Source: Alphaproteobacteria bacterium (GTDB lineage Bacteria > Pseudomonadota > Alphaproteobacteria > Sphingomonadales > Sphingomonadaceae). From it: 64,000 bases of DNA. A program made the translations under genes and the position numbers. The DNA lies in NCBI GenBank assembly GCA_019232625.1, contig JAFANP010000035.1:139512-203511 (forward strand). The letters are read 5' to 3'. Below, one piece after another: positions 33,876 to 43,911 of this stretch (positions are counted from its first letter, which is position 1; each line of letters starts with the position of its first letter). The notes beneath the pieces are model-generated. The model made no database searches. It saw only the letters and a list, made by a program, of their open reading frames with translations, and had not been told where the DNA came from.

Positions 33876-34565
33876 ATGGGCCGCAAGATCCTCCTTGTCG
33901 AAGACGATCGAGAGACCGCCGCCTACCTGGTCCGCGGGCTTAGCGAGGAAGGGCACAGCGTCGAGCATGCCGACGAGGGGCGCGACGGCCTGTTCCGCGC
34001 CAGCGACGGCAGCTTCGACCTCCTCATCCTCGACCGCATGGTGCCGGGCCTCGACGGGCTTGGCCTCCTCAAGGCGCTTCGCGCCGCCGGCGTGACGACT
34101 CCCGTCCTCATCCTCTCCGCGCTCGCCTCGGTGAGCGACCGGATCGAGGGGCTGGAGGGCGGCTCGGACGATTATCTGGTCAAGCCCTTCTCGTTCGGCG
34201 AGCTGCTGGCGCGGGTCAACGCGCTGCTCCGCCGCAGCGAGGGGCGTCCGGCGGCCCCGGACCTCAGGATCAGCGTCGGCGACATCGAGATCGATCCGCT
34301 CGCCCGCAGCGTCCGCCGCGCCGGGCGCAGGATCGACCTCAAGCCGCGCGAATACCGGCTGCTCGAATATCTCGCCCGCAACGAGGGGCGCGTCGTCACG
34401 CGCACGATGCTTCTCGAGCAGGTCTGGGATTATCATTTCGATCCGGGCACCAACGTGATCGACGTCCATGTCAGCCGGCTGCGGCGCAAGCTCGAGGAGG
34501 GGTTCGACCACCCCGTGCTCCACACCGTGCGCGGCGCCGGCTACCGGCTCGGCGCCGCCGCCTAG
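33876..34565 (+). CDS. OmpR/PhoB-family response regulator
   Basis: 229 residues. The start at the second of two adjacent ATGs is preferred because GGGAG lies 6 bases upstream of it. Receiver domain about 1-115 (KILLVEDDRET, phosphoacceptor in LLILDRMVPG, Lys in LVKPFSFGEL) and C-terminal winged helix about 130-225 (LKPREYRLLEYLARNEGRVV, IDVHVSRLRRKLEE). It acts as a DNA-binding transcription regulator phosphorylated by the histidine kinase that follows 7 bases after its stop. Target genes are unknown. Confidence 0.93.
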   Translation: MGRKILLVEDDRETAAYLVRGLSEEGHSVEHADEGRDGLFRASDGSFDLLILDRMVPGLDGLGLLKALRAAGVTTPVLILSALASVSDRIEGLEGGSDDYLVKPFSFGELLARVNALLRRSEGRPAAPDLRISVGDIEIDPLARSVRRAGRRIDLKPREYRLLEYLARNEGRVVTRTMLLEQVWDYHFDPGTNVIDVHVSRLRRKLEEGFDHPVLHTVRGAGYRLGAAA

Positions 34566-34572
34566 GGCCGGG

Positions 34573-35964
34573 GTGCGGGGCTCGATCACCCTCAGGGTGG
34601 CGCTGCTCGCCGCCGCCCTCGCCTTTGCAGCGAACTTCATGGTCATGGGCTTCATCTACTGGCGCACCCACAGCGACGCCGGCGAGGCGCTTCGCCGTGA
34701 GGTGACGGAGCAGGCGGCCGCGCTCGCCGACGTCTACGCCTCCGGCGGCGCCGCGGCGCTGGAAGGGGAAGTGGAGGACAGCGCGGCGGCGGGCGACACG
34801 CTCTATTTCGCCGGCACGCTCGGCGCCGACGGCCGGGGGCGCGGCGGCAACGTGGCGGCGCTGGCCGACGGCCCCCGCGGGGTTCGTCCCGGCTATCGCA
34901 CGGGCGGCGTCCGCCTGCGCGGCCGCAACCGCGAGATCGAGGCCGGGTTCGTCCTGCGCCCGGTGCGCGGCGGGTTGTGGCTGGTCAGCGGCCACGGCTT
35001 CGGCGAGCGGCTGGCGCTCCAGAGCACGCTGGAGCGCTCCCTCCTGATCGCGGTGGCGCTCTCGGTCCTGCTCGGCCTGCTCTGCGGCCTGCTCGTCGCC
35101 CGCTATGTCGGCCGCCGGGTTGCGGCGATCGCCGGAGCCGCGGACCGCATCACCGGCGGCGACCTCGCCCACCGCGTCCCGGTGACCGGCAGCGGCGACG
35201 CCTTCGACGGCCTCGGCCGCCAGATCAACCAGATGCTGGACCGGATCGCCGCCCTGATGGGCGAGCTGCGCATGCTGACCGACTGCCTCGCACACGATCT
35301 GCGCTCGCCCGTCGGGCGGCTGCGCGCACGCGTCGAGGCGGCGGCGCGGGCCCCCGACGAGGAACGCGACGCCCTGCTCGCCGGCGTCGTGCAGGAGGCC
35401 GATGCGCTGATGCGGATCCTCGCCACCGTGCTTGAGATCGGCCGCTCCGAGGCGATGACCAGCCGCAACCAGTTCGAGTGGCTCGACCCGCGCGAGCTGA
35501 TCGGCGAGCTCGGCGAGATGTACGAGCCGACCGCCGAGGAAGCGGGCGTCGCGCTCAGCGCCGAAGCGGGTCCGACGCCGCCGCTGCCGCTCTTCGGTCA
35601 TCGCCAGCTGCTCGCCCAGGCCCTGTCGAACCTGCTCGACAACGCCCTTACCTACGGCGCGTCCGGTGGAGAGATCGTCCTGTTCGCGGAAGGGGGCGAC
35701 GGCCTGTTGCGGCTCGGGGTGGCCGATCGCGGTCCCGGCATAGCGCCCGAGGCGCAGGCCGAGGCGCGCCGCCGCTTCGGCCGCCTCGACAGCTCGCGGA
35801 GCGTCGCCGGCGCCGGCCTGGGCCTCGCCCTCGCCGAGGCGGTGGCGCACCTTCACCAGGGGCGGCTCGACCTGGAGGACAACGGGCCCGGGCTGAAGGC
35901 GGTGCTGTGCCTGCCGGCATCCCCGCCGACGGCCCGAAGCGAGGCCGCGCCCGCCCCGTCCTGA
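34573..35964 (+). CDS. Two-component sensor histidine kinase
   Basis: 463 residues from GTG 34573. Membrane helix about 8-30, periplasmic sensor about 31-150, second helix about 155-178 (SLLIAVALSVLLGLLCGLLV), HAMP, HisKA with the phosphorylated His in CLAHDLRSPVGRLRAR near 243, and an ATPase domain with N box SNLLDNALTYG, G1 box VADRGPGI and G2 box GAGLGLALAEAV. Partner of the adjacent OmpR-type regulator. The longer frame from 34468 overlaps the regulator and is not used. Confidence 0.9.
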   Translation: MRGSITLRVALLAAALAFAANFMVMGFIYWRTHSDAGEALRREVTEQAAALADVYASGGAAALEGEVEDSAAAGDTLYFAGTLGADGRGRGGNVAALADGPRGVRPGYRTGGVRLRGRNREIEAGFVLRPVRGGLWLVSGHGFGERLALQSTLERSLLIAVALSVLLGLLCGLLVARYVGRRVAAIAGAADRITGGDLAHRVPVTGSGDAFDGLGRQINQMLDRIAALMGELRMLTDCLAHDLRSPVGRLRARVEAAARAPDEERDALLAGVVQEADALMRILATVLEIGRSEAMTSRNQFEWLDPRELIGELGEMYEPTAEEAGVALSAEAGPTPPLPLFGHRQLLAQALSNLLDNALTYGASGGEIVLFAEGGDGLLRLGVADRGPGIAPEAQAEARRRFGRLDSSRSVAGAGLGLALAEAVAHLHQGRLDLEDNGPGLKAVLCLPASPPTARSEAAPAPS

Positions 35965-35986
35965 TCGATTTTCCCCCTGACCGTGA

Positions 35987-38311
<2,325 letters not shown>

Positions 38312-38317
38312 GCCGCG

Positions 38318-38349
38318 CCGCGGCGGGCTTCACAAGGGGCCCGCCGCGG
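38318..38349 (+). terminator. Probable terminator after katG
   Basis: An 11-bp stem CCGCGGCGGGC/GCCCGCCGCGG with a 10-base loop, followed by TTCATCCTT. The T-run is poor, so confidence is moderate. Confidence 0.5.
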
Positions 38350-38380
38350 TTCATCCTTGCCGCGGCAGAGGAGGGCCCCG

Positions 38381-38668
38381 ATGCGCCGCTCGGACGTGGA
38401 GCAGCTCGATCCCACCCGGACCTGGTGGGTGCCCGCCGTCGTCTCCCCGGAGCGGGACTGGGCGGCGGCGCCGGGCTGCCGGCGCGGCGCCCGGTTCATG
38501 GTCGACGGGCGCACCTTCCGGCCCAGCCGCGGAGAGTTCGAGGCGTTCGACAGCCAGCTCGCCTGCCTGCGCTGGATCATGCGCCACCGGGCCCGGCTCA
38601 ACCGCGGCCTCGGCGGAGTGGCGATCAGGGCGGTCCCGCTCGACCGCTGGCTTCTCGGCCTGGACTGA
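38381..38668 (+). CDS. Hypothetical protein, 95 residues
   Basis: Starts at MRRSDVEQLD with GAGGAGGG a few bases upstream. It contains RGARFMVDGRTFRPSRGEFE followed by FDSQLACLRWIMRHRARLNR, a soluble, Arg-rich protein without signal peptide or membrane helix. No family recognised. It lies between katG and oxyR but nothing in its sequence links it to oxidative stress. Confidence 0.65.
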   Translation: MRRSDVEQLDPTRTWWVPAVVSPERDWAAAPGCRRGARFMVDGRTFRPSRGEFEAFDSQLACLRWIMRHRARLNRGLGGVAIRAVPLDRWLLGLD

Positions 38669-38700
38669 GGCCCTCCGTCGCCGGCGTTCTCGAGCAGTCG

Positions 38701-38723
38701 GGGGACACTCACCAGAGTGTCCC
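38701..38723. repeat. Palindromic repeat family A, copy 3 (internally deleted)
   Basis: GGGGACACTC is joined directly to ACCAGAGTGTCCC, which equals the full 46-bp element at 63601 with about 22 central bases removed. The outer arms can still pair. It lies between the 95-residue protein gene and oxyR, 52 bases from the oxyR stop. Confidence 0.75.
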
Positions 38724-38774
38724 TCTCCCGGACCGCTAGCTGCTCGGGCCGGATCAGGGCTCCGACGCGCGCGC

Positions 38775-39671
38775 CTACCCCTGCTTCAAAGCGTTCGCGA
38801 AGAGCCTGAATTCCTCCTCGCGGGGGCTGTCCTTGCGCCAGATGAGCGCGATCCGGCGAAACGCCTGGTCGGCCTGCAGCCGGCGGGATTCGACCCCGGT
38901 GCCGGCGAGGAGGCCCGCCTCGATCGCGATTTCCGGCACCAGCGTCTGGCCGAGGCCGTTGGCGACCATCTGGACCAGGGTGTGCAGCGAGGTGCCGAGC
39001 ATCGCCGCCTCGGCCCGGAGCTCGGGCCGATTGCAGGCGGCGAGCGCGTGGTCCTTGAGACAATGGCCGTCCTCGAGCAGCAGAAGCCGGTCCTCGTCGA
39101 TGGCCGCCGCCGCCACCGCCCCTTCGCCGGGCGGCGCCTCCCCGGGCGGGTAGGCGACGAACAGCCGGTCGTCGAACAGGGGGGCCGATTCGACGTGGCC
39201 GCAGCCGTAGGGAAGGGCGAGGAGGACGCAATCGAGCTGGCCCCGGTGGAGGCTGTCGCAGGCGGCCTGGCTGGTCTCCTCGCGCAGGTAGAGCTTCAGG
39301 TCCGGCCAGTCGCGCCTGAGGCTGGGCAGCAGCCGGGGCAGCAGGAACGGCGCGATCGTCGGGATCACCCCCATCCGAAGCTCGCCCGCCAGCGGCTGCC
39401 CCGCCGCGCGCGCCATGTCGGCCAGCTCCTCCGCCTCGCGGAGCACGCGCCGCGCCTTCTCGACGATACGAATCCCGAGCGGCGTGAAGCGGACCACCCG
39501 GCGGGTGCGCTCGACCAGGGTCACCCCGATCAGCGATTCCAGCTCACGCAGGCTCGCCGACAGCGTGGACTGTGTGACGAAGCAGCTTTCCGCCGCCTTC
39601 CCGAAATGGCCATGGTCATGGAGGGTGACCAGATACTGCAGCTGCTTGAGGGTGGGCAGATAGACGGTCAT
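38775..39671 (-). CDS. oxyR: Hydrogen peroxide-sensing LysR regulator OxyR
   Basis: 298 residues. N-terminal LysR helix-turn-helix (LKQLQYLVTLHDHGHFGKAA, QSTLSASLRELE) and a substrate-like sensor domain. The redox pair Cys204 and Cys213 is present in LEDGHCLKDHALAACN, with the same 9-residue spacing as Cys199/Cys208 of E. coli OxyR. Oxidation to a disulphide turns it into an activator. It is divergent from ahpC, with an inverted repeat in the shared 104-base gap. The stop lies close to a palindromic repeat. Confidence 0.93.
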   Translation of the reverse strand: MTVYLPTLKQLQYLVTLHDHGHFGKAAESCFVTQSTLSASLRELESLIGVTLVERTRRVVRFTPLGIRIVEKARRVLREAEELADMARAAGQPLAGELRMGVIPTIAPFLLPRLLPSLRRDWPDLKLYLREETSQAACDSLHRGQLDCVLLALPYGCGHVESAPLFDDRLFVAYPPGEAPPGEGAVAAAAIDEDRLLLLEDGHCLKDHALAACNRPELRAEAAMLGTSLHTLVQMVANGLGQTLVPEIAIEAGLLAGTGVESRRLQADQAFRRIALIWRKDSPREEEFRLFANALKQG

Positions 39672-39689
39672 CGGTTTTCTCGATCAATC

Positions 39690-39717
39690 TGATCGTTCTA
39701 AGCAACTTGAACGATCA
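39690..39717. promoter_or_regulatory. Probable OxyR operator between oxyR and ahpC
   Basis: A perfect inverted repeat, TGATCGTTC - 10 bases - GAACGATCA, 19 bases from the oxyR start and 58 from the ahpC start. Symmetry and spacing suit a LysR-type dimer site serving both divergent genes. Confidence 0.65.
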
Positions 39718-39775
39718 ATGCCAGCCGCCTAGATGCTGCACCGCACAACGATATCCAACCGGAGACCTGACACCC

Positions 39776-40315
39776 ATGCTTACCGTCGGCGACAAGCTTC
39801 CCGCCCTCACCGTTCCCGTCCAGCAGGGCAGCGCCCTTCCCGCCGGCGAGACCCTCGACCTCGGCGAGACGGGCGGCAAGTGGAAGGTGCTCTTCTACTG
39901 GCCCAAGGACTTCACCTTCGTCTGCCCGACCGAGATCATCGGTTATGGCGAGCTGGCCCGGGACTTCGCCGATCGCGACGCCCAGCTGATCGGCGCCTCG
40001 ACCGACACCGACTTCGTCCACCACGCCTGGCGCAAGGCCGACGAGCGGCTCGCCGCCTGCGACTTTCCGTGGCTGGCCGACAACAAGAAGGAGCTGGCGA
40101 CGGCGCTCGGCATCGTCGCGCCCGACGCGGGCGTGGCCTACCGCGCCACGTTCATCGTCGATCCCGACAACGTCATCCAGCACGTCACGGTGAACGGCCT
40201 CAACGTCGGCCGCAACCCGCAGGAGACGCTGCGCATCCTCGACGCGCTTCAGACCGACGAGCTGTGCCCGTGCAACTGGCAGGAAGGCCAGGAGCCGCTC
40301 CGGCCGGCCGCGTAA
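39776..40315 (+). CDS. ahpC: Alkyl hydroperoxide reductase AhpC, peroxiredoxin
   Basis: 179 residues from MLTVGDKLP, with GGAGA 10 bases upstream. Thioredoxin-fold peroxiredoxin: peroxidatic Cys50 in FTFVCPTE, and resolving Cys164 and Cys166 in ELCPCNW near the C-terminus. Together with AhpD encoded next, this is the mycobacterial-type AhpC/AhpD pair rather than the AhpC/AhpF pair. It reduces organic peroxides and H2O2. Probably activated by the divergent OxyR. Confidence 0.95.
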   Translation: MLTVGDKLPALTVPVQQGSALPAGETLDLGETGGKWKVLFYWPKDFTFVCPTEIIGYGELARDFADRDAQLIGASTDTDFVHHAWRKADERLAACDFPWLADNKKELATALGIVAPDAGVAYRATFIVDPDNVIQHVTVNGLNVGRNPQETLRILDALQTDELCPCNWQEGQEPLRPAA

Positions 40316-40347
40316 GGGATTCGGGTCAGTGGTACTTTGACCCGATT

Positions 40348-40473
40348 GCCCCTCCACAATGCTGCCCATGGTCCCCCTCCCCATGCGGCGAAGCCGCACG
40401 GGGAGGATTGGCTCCTCGTCCTCCCCTTGCCAAGCGATGGGGAGGGGGACCGAGTGAAACGCGGTGGAGGGGC
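40348..40473. repeat. Palindromic repeat family C, copy 2
   Basis: Two hairpin units head to head: GTCCCCCTCCCCATGCGGCG near 40371 with its complementary ACGGGGAGGA, and GATGGGGAGGGGGACCGAG near 40436, bounded by GCCCCTCCAC and GTGGAGGGGC. It lies between ahpC and ahpD and should appear in their shared mRNA. Confidence 0.8.
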
Positions 40474-40505
40474 TCTCCAGCCTCTCCGACCGGGAGATGA
40501 ACGAA

Positions 40506-41024
40506 ATGTCCCTGAAGCAATTCGCCGACAGCCTTCCCGACTACGCCAAGGACCTGCGCCTCAATCTGGGGTCGCTGCTCGGCGACCAGATGCTTGGCGA
40601 CCAGCGTAAATACGGGCTGCTGCTCGCCTGCGCCCACGGCTCGGGCTACCGGCCGATCGTCGTCGCCGCCGAGGCGGAGGTGGAAGGCAAGCTCAGCGCC
40701 GAGGCGGCCAACGCGGCCCGCGCCGCCGCCGCGGTGATGGCGATGAACAACGTCTATTACCGCTTCGTCCACCTCGCCTCGAACCCGGAATATGGCACGC
40801 TGCCGGCGCGCCTCAGGATGAACGTCATCGGCAATCCCGGGATCGACAAGGACGATTTCGAGCTGTTCAGCCTCGCCGTCAGCGCCATGAACGGCTGCGG
40901 CATGTGCATCGACAGCCACGAACGCGTGCTCCAGCAGCACGGGGTCAAGGCCGAGACGATCCAGGCGGCCGCGCGAATCGCCGCCGTCGTGAAAGCGGTG
41001 GCGACGGTGCACGCGACGCTCTGA
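40506..41024 (+). CDS. ahpD: Alkyl hydroperoxide reductase AhpD
   Basis: 172 residues; ATG 40506 chosen because GGGAG lies 9 bases upstream. All-helical carboxymuconolactone-decarboxylase-like protein with the redox motif CGMC (Cys131, Cys134) followed by IDSHE (His138). AhpD regenerates AhpC by thiol-disulphide exchange, itself reduced through lipoyl proteins in mycobacteria. It follows ahpC, separated by a family C repeat. Confidence 0.93.
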   Translation: MSLKQFADSLPDYAKDLRLNLGSLLGDQMLGDQRKYGLLLACAHGSGYRPIVVAAEAEVEGKLSAEAANAARAAAAVMAMNNVYYRFVHLASNPEYGTLPARLRMNVIGNPGIDKDDFELFSLAVSAMNGCGMCIDSHERVLQQHGVKAETIQAAARIAAVVKAVATVHATL

Positions 41025-41061
41025 CTCGGCTCCTTCGCGCCGCGCCCGCGTTGACCGGGCG

Positions 41062-41622
41062 ATGCGCGTCTTCCTGGATTTCGAAGCCTCCTCCCTCCGC
41101 AAGAACGGCTTTCCGGTCGAGGTCGGCTGGGTGTTCGAGGACGGCGAGGCCGAAGGCCACCTCATTCGCCCCGCGCCGGGCTGGACCGACTGGGACGAGG
41201 CGGCGGAGGCGATACACGGCCTCTCCCGCACCCGCCTGGCGCAGGAGGGCGAGCCGTACGACGCGGTCGCCCGCCGGATGGTGGAGCGGCTCGGCGGCCA
41301 CCGCCTTTATGCCAGCGCCCCCTCCTGGGACGGGAAGTGGCTGAGCCTGCTGCTCCGCTCGGCGGGCCTGCCCCGGCACGCGCTTCGCCTGCGCGATACC
41401 GACGCCGCCCAGCAGGAAAGCGCCGCGGAGATCCTCCGTCCGGTCGTGGGGGAGGCGCGGTGCGCCGCCCTCGTCCGGGAGATCATGGCGGCGGTCCGCT
41501 CGGAGGGCGAGGGGCGGCCCCCGGCCCATCGCGCGGTGGAGGACGCCGAGGAGGAGCGGCGGCGATGGCTCGCCGTCCGCCGCTCGGCCGAGGAGGCGCT
41601 GCGCGGCTCCGGGCCGCGCTGA
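41062..41622 (+). CDS. DEDD-type 3'-5' exonuclease-like protein
   Basis: 186 residues. An RNase H-like exonuclease pattern is seen: VFLDFEASSL (Asp5, Glu7) at the start, a central SAPSWDGKWL with Asp near 95, and HRAVEDAEEE near 156-165 with His and the last Asp four residues on, as in the DEDDh group (RNase T, DnaQ epsilon). The C-terminus is Glu/Arg-rich. Nuclease activity is likely from these residues, but substrate (DNA or RNA) is not evident. It follows ahpD by 37 bases and may share its transcript. Confidence 0.7.
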   Translation: MRVFLDFEASSLRKNGFPVEVGWVFEDGEAEGHLIRPAPGWTDWDEAAEAIHGLSRTRLAQEGEPYDAVARRMVERLGGHRLYASAPSWDGKWLSLLLRSAGLPRHALRLRDTDAAQQESAAEILRPVVGEARCAALVREIMAAVRSEGEGRPPAHRAVEDAEEERRRWLAVRRSAEEALRGSGPR

Positions 41623-41630
41623 AGCCGCGT

Positions 41631-41978
41631 TCAGCCTATCAGGCGCGCCAGCGCCGCTTCGATCTGCTCGGCGCGATAGGGCTTCTGGAGGGTCTCTCCG
41701 CCACCGTCCCAGCCGGCTTCGCCATAGCCGGTCAGGAACAGGAACGGGACGTTGCGGGCGGCCAGCGCCTCGGCCACGGGGTAGCTGCGCTCTCCGCCGA
41801 GGTTGACGTCGAGCAGCCCGGCGTCGAGCCTGTCGACCGCCGTCAAGGCGAGCGCCTCGGCGACCGTCGCCACGGGTCCGACCACCTCGACCTCGAGCTC
41901 AAGGAGCATGTCCTCGAGCAGCATCGCCACCACCGGCTCGTCCTCCACCACCAGGACCCGAATACCCTTCAGACCCAT
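41631..41978 (-). CDS. Single-domain response regulator
   Basis: 115 residues, only a receiver domain: acidic pocket in VLVVEDEPVVA, phosphoacceptor Asp in AGLLDVNLGGE, Thr in FLFLTGYGE and Lys in LQKPYRAEQI. Without an output domain it must act by protein contact or phosphate relay. Its first 80 bases overlap the end of the HWE kinase gene in another frame, so the two are translationally linked and are probably partners. Confidence 0.9.
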   Translation of the reverse strand: MGLKGIRVLVVEDEPVVAMLLEDMLLELEVEVVGPVATVAEALALTAVDRLDAGLLDVNLGGERSYPVAEALAARNVPFLFLTGYGEAGWDGGGETLQKPYRAEQIEAALARLIG

Positions 41979-43764
41979 CCGCCTCTTGCTCCTCTCCCAC
42001 GATCCCCGGCAGCGCCGCCGAGATCCGGCACCTGACGCCCTCGCGCCGGAATTCGAGCGTGGCGCCGCCCCCCGCTTCGCCGTCGAGCGCGCGCTCGATC
42101 ATCCGCGTTCCGAAGCCGCGTTTCGAAGGGGGCGCGACCGGCGGCCCGCCCCTCTCGTCCCAATCCAGAAGCAGCCGATCCTCGCCGGCGACACGCCAGC
42201 GTATCGCCACGCTTCCCGAGGGGGCGGAGAGGGCGCCGTACTTGACCGCGTTGGTCGCCAGCTCGTGAAGCGCCATGGCGAGGCTCACCGCCGTCTTCGG
42301 CGGCAGGCGGACCGGCGGCCCCTCGACGGCGAACCGGTCGCGGCCGTGGGCGAAGAGGATCTCGCGCACTATCGCACCGAGCTCCGCCGCCTCCCAGCTC
42401 GACTGGGTGAGCAGGTTGTGGGCCGTCGCCAGCGCGGACAGCCGGCCCTCGAAGCTGCGGCGCGATTCCGCCGGAACCTCCGCGCCGCGGAAGCTCTGCT
42501 GGGCGAGGCCCTGGACGATGGCGAGGGTGTTCTTGACCCGGTGGTTGAGCTCGTCGACCATCAGCCGGAGATGCAGCTCGGCGGTCTTGCGCGCGGTCAC
42601 GTCCTCGACGACGGCAAGCACCTGCTCCCCGACCATCGACAGGGTCATCCTCACCCAGATGTCGGGGCCGTCGCGGTGGACGTAGCGTTTCTCGAAGGCG
42701 GCGGGGCCGCTCTCCGCGGTGAGCGACGCGAGGAGGGCGCGCTGGACCGGCAGGTCGTCGGGATGGGTGATGCCCAGGCAGTCGGAGCCGAGCAGCTCCG
42801 CCTCGCTGCGACCGGTGATCTCCGAGAAAGCGGCGTTGGAGCGGGCGATGGTGCACGCCTTGTCCATCAGCACCATGCCGACGCCGGCATGGTCGAACAT
42901 CGCCTGGAGCAGGGCCTCGCGCCGGCGCAGCGCCTCCTCGGCGCGGTGGCTCTCGGTAACGTCGACGGCCATGCCGACATAGCCCGCCACCGCCCCGGCG
43001 GCGTCGAAGCGCGGCGCGCAGCTCGCCCTGATCCACCGCCACTCGCCCGAGGCGCGGCGGAAGCGCGCCTCCCAGGAATAAGGCGCGCCGGACGCCCAGG
43101 CAGCGTCCCGCGCCGCCGCGATCTCCACCATGTCTTCCTTGTGGAAATGGGACATCCAGGCATGACCGAGCAGCGCCGCCTCGGGCAGCCCCGCCATCTC
43201 GACATAGGCGCGGTTGACGAACTCGACTCCGTCCCGGCCGGTGACCCAGACGGGCGAGGGTGCGCAGTCGGCGATGGTGCGGAACCGCGCCTCGCTCTCG
43301 GCGACCGCCAGCTCCGCCCGGTGCCGGGCGCTGTCGTCGCGCAGCGTCAGGAGGGCGCCGCGCTGCCGCCCCTCCGAGTCCAGGAAGGGGCGCGCCGACC
43401 CGATCGCCACCAACTCGCCTCCGTCGCCGCGGCGGATGCACCAGCGCGCGTCGACCACCGTCTCCCCCCGGACGGCGCGGGCGAGCGGCAGGTCGGCGGC
43501 GGGGAAGGGCCGGCCGTCGAGGGTGAAGAGGCGATAGGCCTCGCCATAGGCTTCCGGACCGACGCCCAGCCGCTTGCCGCCGTGAAGCTGGGCGGCCGCA
43601 TCGTTGACGAAGACGATGCGCCCCTCCGCGTCGGCGAGGATCACGCCGTCGGGCAGCTGGTTGAGAAGGTCGGCGCCGATCCAGTCCGGCGCCGCCTCCG
43701 CTTCGCGACGCGGCGGTGCAGGAAGGCCGCTCGGCCTTGCGCGCTGGTCGGAGCTTGAGGCCAT
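41899..43764 (-). CDS. PAS-domain HWE-family histidine kinase
   Basis: 621 residues from MASSSDQRAR, with GAAGG about 7 bases upstream; an open frame continues further upstream but is antisense to the divergent kinase gene. Three PAS domains (about 30-145, 150-270, 280-395; for example LNQLPDGVILADAEGRIVFV and MFDHAGVGMVLMDK) are followed by an HWE kinase core with His408 in DELNHRVKNTLAIVQGLA, N box HELATNAVKYGALS and the diagnostic Trp-x-Glu in LLLDWDERGG. There are no membrane helices, so it is a cytoplasmic sensor, possibly for redox or light through PAS cofactors, although no flavin-binding Cys motif (NCRFLQ) is seen. Confidence 0.9.
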   Translation of the reverse strand: MASSSDQRARPSGLPAPPRREAEAAPDWIGADLLNQLPDGVILADAEGRIVFVNDAAAQLHGGKRLGVGPEAYGEAYRLFTLDGRPFPAADLPLARAVRGETVVDARWCIRRGDGGELVAIGSARPFLDSEGRQRGALLTLRDDSARHRAELAVAESEARFRTIADCAPSPVWVTGRDGVEFVNRAYVEMAGLPEAALLGHAWMSHFHKEDMVEIAAARDAAWASGAPYSWEARFRRASGEWRWIRASCAPRFDAAGAVAGYVGMAVDVTESHRAEEALRRREALLQAMFDHAGVGMVLMDKACTIARSNAAFSEITGRSEAELLGSDCLGITHPDDLPVQRALLASLTAESGPAAFEKRYVHRDGPDIWVRMTLSMVGEQVLAVVEDVTARKTAELHLRLMVDELNHRVKNTLAIVQGLAQQSFRGAEVPAESRRSFEGRLSALATAHNLLTQSSWEAAELGAIVREILFAHGRDRFAVEGPPVRLPPKTAVSLAMALHELATNAVKYGALSAPSGSVAIRWRVAGEDRLLLDWDERGGPPVAPPSKRGFGTRMIERALDGEAGGGATLEFRREGVRCRISAALPGIVGEEQEADGSEGYSGPGGGGRAGGGDAARGHAP

Positions 43765-43911
43765 CACGCACCCTTCGGGCAGGAGTCTCGGCGGCGATAA
43801 CCCAAGCCGCGGCGCGAGACCAGCGGCGGGACGGCGCCCGCCGAAGCGCAACCGATTGAAATTCGGCGGCGCTGTGGTAGCGCCGCCGCTCCCCAAGTCG
43901 CCGAGACGCCG

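Noticed and set aside
40348-40473. Repeated hairpins considered as a CRISPR array
   Set aside because: Only two inverted units per site, no regular spacers and no cas genes.
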